The notes beneath the pieces are model-generated. The model had not been told where the DNA came from and did not search any database. It worked only from the letters and a program-made list of their open reading frames with translations. 64,000 bases of DNA from Ulota crispa (lineage: Eukaryota > Streptophyta > Bryopsida > Orthotrichales > Orthotrichaceae), in NCBI GenBank assembly GCA_963920765.1, contig OY987247.1, forward strand, positions 11,318,471 to 11,382,470, in the 5' to 3' direction. This document shows, in pieces, positions 56,476 to 64,000 of this stretch; position 1 is the stretch's first letter, and each line of letters opens with the position of its first letter. Position numbers and translations under genes: made by a program.

Positions 56476-59400
56476 ATGGATTTATTAGGGAAACAGCGGG
56501 AGCCGGATGGCGATGAGGTGGACACTGAGTTTGAATTAGCGGGGGAGGGAAGCCGAGCCAGTCCGCAAGGAGGCTCACCGGAGAGCTTGTCTTCCGAGAG
56601 CAACACCTCGTCTGCGACGAACGCGCAGGATGCGTCCGAGAGCGGCGCCAGCAGGAGTCGGCAGGGTGGCAGTAATCGAGGAAAGGTGCGGCAGTACATC
56701 CGCTCCAGGTTGCCGCGGCTGCGGTGGACGGCGGACCTACACCATTGCTTTGTGCTTGCCGTGGAGAGATGCGGCGGGCAAGAGAGTAAGTATACGATTA
56801 TGACACTTGTAGCCTCAGTGCCGGATGATCAGAAAGTTTTGACCATCCCGAGTAAGTGACGTTGAGTGTTCCACGTCGTCAATCAATCCAGCTTATTCAG
56901 CAAACTCTGCAGTCTTTTTGAATATTTCCCTTTCTTTGTGATCGGAGACTATCATCCTGACTGCCTAGTCTAAGCTAGTCATCCTCCAAACTAGAAGTAG
57001 GACAGCCTTTTACACAGTTTTCATGGTTTTTATCAGTACTGCTCATAAGAGTCTCACCAGCGATTCCTTCTGTGAGTCTCTTAGTTTTTTCCCTGGTCCA
57101 TTCATGTGCATACTAAGACATCCGTCTAGATCACCTGCTAAGTGAACAAGAGGTGGCAAAAAGTTGAGGTTCCTGGTTAGATGTGAGACTCGCAAAGAAA
57201 CGTATTCTGATAACCATCAGGAAGGAAATCCATTGTCAGAACCTGTTAGTATGTTCGAAGATTTACATGTCACCACTCATCAGTACTGTAAAGGTTTGGG
57301 TGCCGCATTCCTATTTTTCTTCAGGATATGCAGATTAATTGCAAATGATAGTCTGTTGTTTCCTCTAATGCGTCCTGTCCACATGGTAGCTGGCCGCTTC
57401 ACATTTCGGAACGTAGTGTAACTGTTATTGAGGGGTTTGTTATCTAACAATACCGAAGAAACTGATGTCCTTGATTGTCCAGTTTTTCATACTGTCTCTC
57501 TTACTAGCAGAAAACACAATTTTTAGTGGTAAATTTTATTGACGTTCTGATAGACTGATACCTTGTTGTTTCTTTCATTTCGACTTCAGAAGCAACACCA
57601 AAAATGGTACTGCAGCTCATGGATGTTAAGGGGCTCACCATAGCCCATGTGAAAAGCCATCTACAGGTCCTCAAACAATATACTTCGTTTCAAGTTGGAA
57701 TTTTTAGGATTTTTTCAAGGGTAGTATGGATGCAGATTGCTAGTAAATTAAAGCTCTTAAGCTCCCCGTTTGTTTACAGTTGAAATTGGTCACTGTCTCG
57801 AGCCGGCACTGATGATGACGTGGATACCAACCATTTTGCAGATGTACAGGAGCATGAAGAACGACGAGAGTGTTCAATCAGGTTGGTCATCTATTCAGCT
57901 GCTTCGAACTATAGTTTTAATGAGGAGGCCATAATGCAAACAGCAATTCAAGTTTGGTTTCCATGGCAAATAGTGGTTTCCAAAAGTAACTAGCGCACCT
58001 TAGGAACTCATATAGACTAGTACTTAATCGGCAAACGACTGTGAAGGTTTAATTTCTAGCATGAGCTGCACCTCGTTGGTATTCTACTGGAATTGCAAAT
58101 ACCAATCATGCTAGATCAATTTGTATGAGTGACCTATCAGATCTCAGCTTTTGGCGTGGAGGACAATTTCAACACAACAACATTCTCTGGCTCCAGTCGA
58201 CAGCTTCGGAGCCAAGTAGAAGCAACCATCTCATTAATGACCTTCAGGCCGAGTTGCGGCCAGCCAGCAGCTTCAGCTCCGCGAAGAAGAAACTGGAGGC
58301 GGAGTGGGAGATGTGCAGACGAGAGTACGATGCCAGAATAGCGTTGATGATGTTGACGGAGGGCAACATCGCCGGAAACAGAAATGATCCAACTTCCTCG
58401 CCCACACCGACAGTGGAATCCCGACCTCCTGTCCAGATTCATAATCTGAAGCGTCTGGATGACCGTTCCAGTGAGTCCACCGCAACTCCGGGCACTCGAG
58501 AGCGCACCGATGCTTGGCATTCTCTTTTCGAGAACCCCAAGGGACCGCAGGTGTGTTTCGTGCACTTGAAAGTTCATGCCTAGTTCCCGGAGTACGTCCC
58601 AGCAACTCGTACTATTAACTAAGTCTGTGCTCTTTACACTAGTAACTTTACTTATGACTAGTCCCCGGACTAGTCTTAAAACACCGAAATCTCTTACAGT
58701 GGTTTCAACTTTCAAGAGCTCAATCTGATTCCAAGCGCATTGCATCTAATGCAGTTCCAATAATGTGCACTCAAATATTTTGACTTCAGAATCTTTAAGA
58801 TGCAGCTCTGATTTAAGATCCTATAGCCTGGACAATAGTCGTGTGAGTTACATTTGCAAAGTTTCAAGCATTTGGTACTTTTCCAGGCGCTCAAATGTAA
58901 ACCAGTCCAAGCTTTAGAATCTGAGTAGATGAATGTTATTTCAAGTACATAAGTAAACGCAATTAGTGCAAGACGCACTAATTGTTTTATCTCCCATATT
59001 TCTAGCTAATTTAAAAAGATTTAACTTGACACCGGCAAGAAGATATTACTTTCTTTACATGAACAAAAGAAAAAGAAAAAGAATTCTAGAAGAAAAGTGC
59101 AACATGAATCCAGTAGTACGACTTGCAGTTATGGATTTATCCCTAGTATATAAGTAGTAAGAGCCAGCGTCCAGTCGTCCACTGGGCGGACGATGTGTGA
59201 ATTCAAACGCGTACAGTTGGAGCTGTAAGAAATGGATGTAGTACATACTTAGAAACCAATTTCTGTCTATAACACCATATTCGTTAAATTGAGAAAAACG
59301 GAGGTACCATTTTGTATTCCACCTTAAACCCAAAAAGTTACCTTCAACTTGAAGATTTCAATTCAGACATTCAATATAAGCCACTAAGATATAAGCCACT

Positions 59401-60668
59401 AAGATGTTTTCCCTCACAAATTTTGCAAATTCCTCCTCTCAAGTCAGGGCACATGTACCAAAAAAAAATGTTGCAAGCACTTAAAACTTTCAGAAGTCCC
59501 AAAATGTTCTATTTTTCTATTATGTGATTAGTTTGATCTAGGGGTGTCTCATAATTACTTTTGTGCAAGGCTCTGAATTGGTTTCATGTAAGGATGGAAC
59601 AATAACAAAAACATGCAAAAATGAAATGAAGATATAATATCTTATTATATCTTTTGGGAAAAGAGCTCATTTTGAGAGTAAACTAGGTTTAAGGTGATCA
59701 CCTAAATTGAGTTTTAGGTTTCAGCAACATTTTTTTTGGTATACATGCCTTCACTTGAGAGAAGTAATTTGTGAGGGACGAAATCTCAGTGGCTTAGACC
59801 GAATTTGATACCTTCAAATCTGATGTTTAAACAATTCAAGGAGAAAAAATGGGTTTAAGGTGAAGTACAACTTGGGAATCTGATTTTCGCTATTTAATGA
59901 ATACGGCGTTTATTGTGTTTGGATTCTTTTTAGGTTGTACTTTATTTTGCCTCAAATGCTCCAGGTCTGCATGCTTGATCTTCCCAGAATCCCAGACACA
60001 GTCGATCTGAGAGGTTTTCCTGAGTTACATGGTCATGATACTAAACGCAGGAGTTCCAGGCCAGTCAAGCGGGGAAAGTAGCACACTCAGTATCAGCCTC
60101 GAGGCCACTACTCGAAAGAGCGTCAAGCCATGCCAACATTTACAGTAGGTTCCAAGCAGGCAATGTGATGGACGACGAGTTTTACACGTCAGCGTCGCAC
60201 CACCACCACCTGGTCAAACGCCTCACGGAGCAAGAGGCCACACGGTACATGTATGAGCGTGATGCAGAAGTGGAGAAATCATGGGGGAGATCCAGAGAAG
60301 TCAATTATGTGAATCAGCACATGTCGACGTCGTCAGAGCTTGACAATTCTGGTCTCTCGCTGTGGTCTCGCCCGCATTCCTGGCCGGGCAGCTGCACCAT
60401 GGCTGTGAATAGTCAAAGCAACTCACGTTACAGTACAACAGACATGGAGATGGAGGGGCACGCTCATTTGGTGGACTTCTTGTCACTGGCGCAGTCCAGT
60501 CGAGGAGGGCATGGGCACATGGGCACAGGCCCTGCAGACGGGCTCCAGCTCGACTTGACCATGTCGACTGGACCAGGACCAGCTGCCGTTGATGAGCCTT
60601 CACGGAGTTCACACCCCATGACCGTTGAGTTGGACCTGACATTAGACCTTTCAATGTCCACAAGGTAA
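56476..60668 (+). CDS. GARP/G2-like Myb-type transcription factor with C-terminal EAR-like motif
   Basis: A nuclear DNA-binding protein of about 464 residues. Exons: 56476-56785, 57590-57666, 57842-57881, 58141-58550, 59965-60013 and 60160-60668. The first three junctions and the acceptor of exon 5 are GT-AG with matching phase. The exon 5-6 junction is the least certain. Residues 81-135 form the single Myb-like GARP domain (LPRLRWTADLHHCF, then GGQEKATPKMV, then LTIAHVKSHLQMYRSMKNDE). The SHLQMY signature is at 126-131, and introns interrupt after GGQE and after SHLQ, positions common in this family. The long form RQYIRSRLPRLRW plus MYRSMKNDE points to the KANADI-related / At2g38300-type G2-like group. 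The N-terminus is acidic and Ser-rich. The C-terminus has LQLDL and LDLTLDL shortly before the stop, EAR-type repression motifs, so it is probably a repressor. A His-rich start (HHHH) and Ser/Gly-rich linker fill the last exon. Confidence 0.85.
59271..59518. mobile_element. AACACC-type MITE in GARP intron 4, right end lost
   Basis: The left tip AACACCATATTCGTTAAATT and the interior match the family. The terminal inverted repeat expected on the right is missing and the sequence changes at about 59518, so the copy is truncated. Confidence 0.75.
59653..59910. mobile_element. Second AACACC-type MITE in GARP intron 4, left end degraded
   Basis: Right tip TATTTAATGAATACGGCGTT and interior (GTTTAAGGTGATCACCTAAA) match the family in the orientation opposite to its neighbour. 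The left tip is only partly preserved (TTTTGGGAAAAG). Confidence 0.7.
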
Positions 60669-62837
60669 CGACTGTGCTCAGTATACAGCCAGGCTAGTTT
60701 CTCTTCTAGCACAGTAGTAGATCAGTCAGTGTGTAACTATCTACTATCTACCATTCTACCCTGTGGTGTCTAGTCCATTATTTAGCATACTGTAAGAATT
60801 TGCGTTATTCTACTAATTAGACCTTGACTCTAGTTTCAGAATAACGTTGATTCTTCACTAAGAGTGTTGGATGAGAACCACTCAAAAGCTAGATATCAGG
60901 TTTTTGGTAACTAGAATGAGATAGTGGTTGCCGAAACTGCAAGTTAATTTAAAGCTAGCGTGTAGAATAATTAATACCGAGACAGTGCCTTGCAGTTGGG
61001 ATCGGACATGGACTAGTGGCTTGCACGCCCTTGGCTGCTTGCTTGTGTGGAGGAAAGGATCACGTACCCTATTGTGAATCTGTACATAATTGCTAAACCA
61101 TAACAGCTGGTGAGCTGCTTTCTATGGTCAGCTAGGGATTTCAATTAGCCAGCTGCTGGATTACTTTTAGGGAGGCTGGGTGGACATAGTCGACAAATTA
61201 ATTGGCGCGTTTCATAGTGCCTAATATTGTGGTGCTCAGGGATTATTTAAAATTTTCAGTGGTAACGCCACTAAATTCCTGTCATTAGGTTAAATGTTGC
61301 TATCGGGTCTTGAATGCCTGCTTTGAGTTGCAAAGCGACTTTCGGCTTTTTGGTATAAGTGCTATTAAACCAAATATTAAATAAAAAAAGGGACTTCAAC
61401 TGCTTCATACAGCTTCTTTTTGTGGAGATTCTCTGCAGATTCTTTGCTGGATTGTTTTGAATTAGCAGATTGAAACAGAGAATTTTATGGAGTCCCCTTG
61501 AACAATATCGCGTCAGAATTTCTTCACTTTTCATGTCCATAGGAAATTTCCAGCCATTGGTTTCGTATTAAATGCTGGCTGAGGTGTTCACTAGAAACTT
61601 CCAGTAGTGATTTCCACGACTTTGCTGTTTTAATTACTTTATCCACGCTTTCGGTGGTTCACAAATTGTTTCAATCGAAATCGCAAAGTATAATTGTACA
61701 ACTACTCCTTACATCATACTTCTAGAAAGCTGGCTCGATGTTGTCAGAAACCCATTCAATTAGCAAAGAAGAATTTGTTCCAACCTTTCTGGTGGAGTCT
61801 CAGTCTGTCAGGCTTTTTAGTCGCCCACAATTTCAAGCATATCGATCCATTTGCATGCACTCATAATAAGTCCGCCAGTAAGGTTAAAATTAGACAATCC
61901 TGCTCACTCAAGAACAGGTTGACTACATTCGCTAACAAGTTCACCTTGGAATCATATATACGAATGGTGGTTGCTGCGTTCCCCTCAAACCAGAGTAGTC
62001 ATGGCCTGATAAAGAACGGCCATAGCAGCAAAGCAAACTGCAAAAAGGACCGCACGTCCAAGCCTGCAGCAGGTTTCCCTGTCATTTGGCGAAGTTCCTC
62101 TTTCGTGTTCCAGCATAGTTTGTACGACTCCCACGCACACGCATATTCCGCCTAGTAGAGTTAGTCTAGTACGACTTAACGTTACACTCAGCAAAATACG
62201 TTAAACGTATACAGAGGGCTTCCGCTTCTGGTGGATGTACTGCTGTACTGTACACTGTACTGTACACAAAGTTCCCCTCACAGGCAGCAAGAATCAAAGG
62301 ACCTCTTGCGAGCAAAACGAAAGTAAGGAAGTTTCATTTAACCTGCAAATGGCAAAGTTCAGTACAAATATACTACACTTAAGTCTGTACTGGGCTTTAC
62401 AATTTTATTGAAATTTGCCAACCGGTTCTGTTCCAGTCAAGGAGTCCAAGAGACCAAGCTGCACGCCCATGCGGCCCAGCTTTCAGTTTGCAGGTTCACA
62501 TCACAAGAGCAATCCAAGTACATTGGAGGATTGGTCAACTACCATGGTCGCATCTGCAGAGATCCTGAAGTCCATCCCTCTCATATTCTGTCCTTGTGGA
62601 TTCACACACTCGAGCTTTATTTTAGTTCTATATTGAATTTAGATGATTGCCGAAATGGTCAACTGAGTGACAGAGCAAGCCCTGAATAAAGTAGTTTTTG
62701 AGGAGCAATCAGAGAGTTGATATCGCTGGCTCTGCCGCAGGAGTGGGAACGGCTGTATACATGATTTTAGAGTCAAACTTGTCAAGTTCGTCGAATTCGT
62801 GGTGCGACATGTGGAATGCTAAAAGTGACATATTAAC
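60669..62837 (+). other. 3' flank of the GARP gene; no further gene supported
   Basis: AATAAA motifs at 61380-61385 and 62685-62690 are candidate poly(A) signals. The first would give a 3' UTR of about 0.7 kb. A 153-codon plus-strand frame (61694-62155) and overlapping frames at 62408-62689 have no recognisable domain. The latter begins after a pyrimidine-rich TTCCAG at about 62436, so an unrecognised exon is conceivable. Confidence 0.35.
62238..62270. repeat. Short TGTACTGTACAC palindromic repeat
   Basis: Overlapping GTACTGTACACTGTACTGTA units form a small palindrome-rich block of about 33 bp. Confidence 0.7.
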
Positions 62838-62841
62838 TACA

Positions 62842-63122
62842 AACACCATATTCGTTAATTTGGGAAAAACGGTACATTTTGGGACTTTCAAATTTTGAGG
62901 TGAAACCGTGAAGGTCTTAGGTGATCACCTAAAATCGAGTTCAATGTTATTTTTGTACACGTATGACGTGTCCTTACTTGAGAGGAGGAATTTATGGGAA
63001 AAAAATCTTAATGGCTCATATTGAATTTGATACCTTCAAATATGGTTTAAGGTAACTTTTTGGGTTTAAGGTGGAGTACAAAGTGGGACACTTGTTTTTC
63101 CCAAATTAATGAATATGGTGTT
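62842..63122. mobile_element. AACACC-type MITE, intact reference copy
   Basis: A 281-bp copy with tips AACACCATATTCGTTAATTT and AAATTAATGAATATGGTGTT, complementary over about 30 bp. TACA is duplicated exactly (62838-62841 and 63123-63126). This copy supplies the uninterrupted sequence used to date the TTAA insertion at 48103. Confidence 0.93.
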
Positions 63123-63307
63123 TACAAAAAATAGTGCATTTACGTTGCCCTATACTAATTTCTCAACATTTTGCACTATTTAAACAGTTTACCATGACTA
63201 CGATAACTTTTGTCAATAATTTTTGTGATGTTAAGGCAACTTAATTGTTAAGGCAACCTAAACACATTATTTGGTGTACACTAAATAGTGCATTTAGGTT
63301 GCCTTAA

Positions 63308-64000
63308 CCTCTAAAGTTCAAAGCTAACCAAAGTTGTTCACCAAAACCACTCCAAAACTACCATATCTAGTACAAGTACCAAGTTTTAGATTTTTTTTTC
63401 ACATAATTATGTAGCCGTAACTTTGTAAGATCTTGTACTACACTAGTATAAAAAGATGTGAAAAAAATTCAGAAATTTTCACCATGTAAACTGTAAGAAA
63501 TTTGAGTTTGAATTGACAAAAAGCCATTTTTTGTCTTTGCAAAAATTTGGGCAATTGCATTTCACAAGGTCATATTTGTATGAAGTTATTTTCCAAAATG
63601 GTTGTAACTCTTTGGATTTGTTCTTCAAAGCAAGTTGAATACACACTTGAAAACTTTCAAATCATTGGGAGTTATACAACATATCAAAAAAAAAAAGGAA
63701 GAAAAAAAATTAGAAAATGATTCAAAGCACTAAAATTGTTTAAAAAAATCAATTTTGAAAATGAAAAATTCCAATCCCAATGGTTGTAATGTTGCAACTC
63801 ATGAAGTTTTGTTTTTTTTCCATAATATTGAAGTTGAGTAAAATAAAGGACTTCAAAGTTTTATTTAAGAGTAGAGAATTCATAATTGCCCACAAACAAT
63901 AATTTCTCATAAATTTCATATCATTGATAAAAAATAAATGATTCCAAGCGTTCCATGTATACATAGATCTAAAGAACCAATTTAAAAAATAAAATGAAAT
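63308..64000 (+). mobile_element. CCCCTAAAGG-family element, runs off the window
   Basis: Left flank TTAA (63304-63307), tip CCTCTAAAGTTCAAAGC. Internal blocks (TCAAATCATTGGGAGTTATA, AGGACTTCAAAGTTTTA) match the other copies. The right end lies outside the window. Confidence 0.82.

Noticed and set aside
58137-58745. Long minus-strand open frame (202 codons)
   Set aside because: It lies directly opposite exon 4 of the GARP gene, whose plus-strand frame joins the DNA-binding exons in correct phase. The minus-strand translation has no recognisable domain.
61694-62155. 153-codon plus-strand open frame
   Set aside because: No domain or conserved motif, and no promoter or splice evidence; listed only as part of the 3' flank.

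Overview
The window looks like nuclear DNA of a non-seed land plant, most likely a bryophyte such as a liverwort. This is an inference. It carries a single-exon microbial-type terpene synthase (MTPSL), a family known in land plants only outside seed plants. It also has a plant GARP/G2-like transcription factor with plant GT-AG introns, and one short CCCTAAA telomere-type motif. Most of the sequence is very AT-rich. No species was assigned by comparison.

Only two genes can be supported with confidence. The first is the terpene synthase at 3482-4543 (+), with TATA box, poly(A) signal and all catalytic motifs. The second is a multi-exon GARP repressor-type transcription factor at 56476-60668 (+), with a C-terminal EAR-like motif. 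Small islands of more balanced base composition (16.9-20.0, 28.4-29.0, 44.9-45.4, 51.2-51.95, 53.2-56.5 and 60.7-62.8 kb) contain no recognisable gene.

The rest is a dense, nested graveyard of short DNA transposons whose borders can be read directly. (1) Three families share CCCCT termini and duplicate TTAA, rarely ATAA: CCCCTAAAGG at about 0.92 kb with short 0.22-0.28 kb versions, CCCCTCACCG at about 0.65 kb, and CCCCTGAGCG at about 0.24 kb. (2) A hAT-like MITE of about 305 bp has three copies, each with a perfect 8-bp target duplication. (3) Two families have 4-bp duplications, with termini AACACCATATTC (about 0.26 kb) and GGGTGATTGCAAG (about 0.72 kb). (4) Tourist-like MITEs are flanked by TTA or TAA. 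(5) CACTA-ended hairpin MITEs are present. (6) There is a LINE relic. (7) A decayed PIF/Harbinger autonomous element on the minus strand (about 32.0-35.2 kb) retains both its Myb/SANT-like and DDE nuclease remnants, inside an 8.7-kb inverted-repeat structure (about 29.74-38.47 kb).

Several insertions interrupt members of other families, so relative ages can be read. The deepest case is 48.0-51.2 kb: one 0.9-kb TTAA element was expanded to 3.2 kb by at least six later insertions. The same families reach the genes. A copy of the hAT-like MITE lies 45 bp past the terpene synthase poly(A) signal, and two AACACC MITEs sit in intron 4 of the GARP gene. No intact transposase was found.
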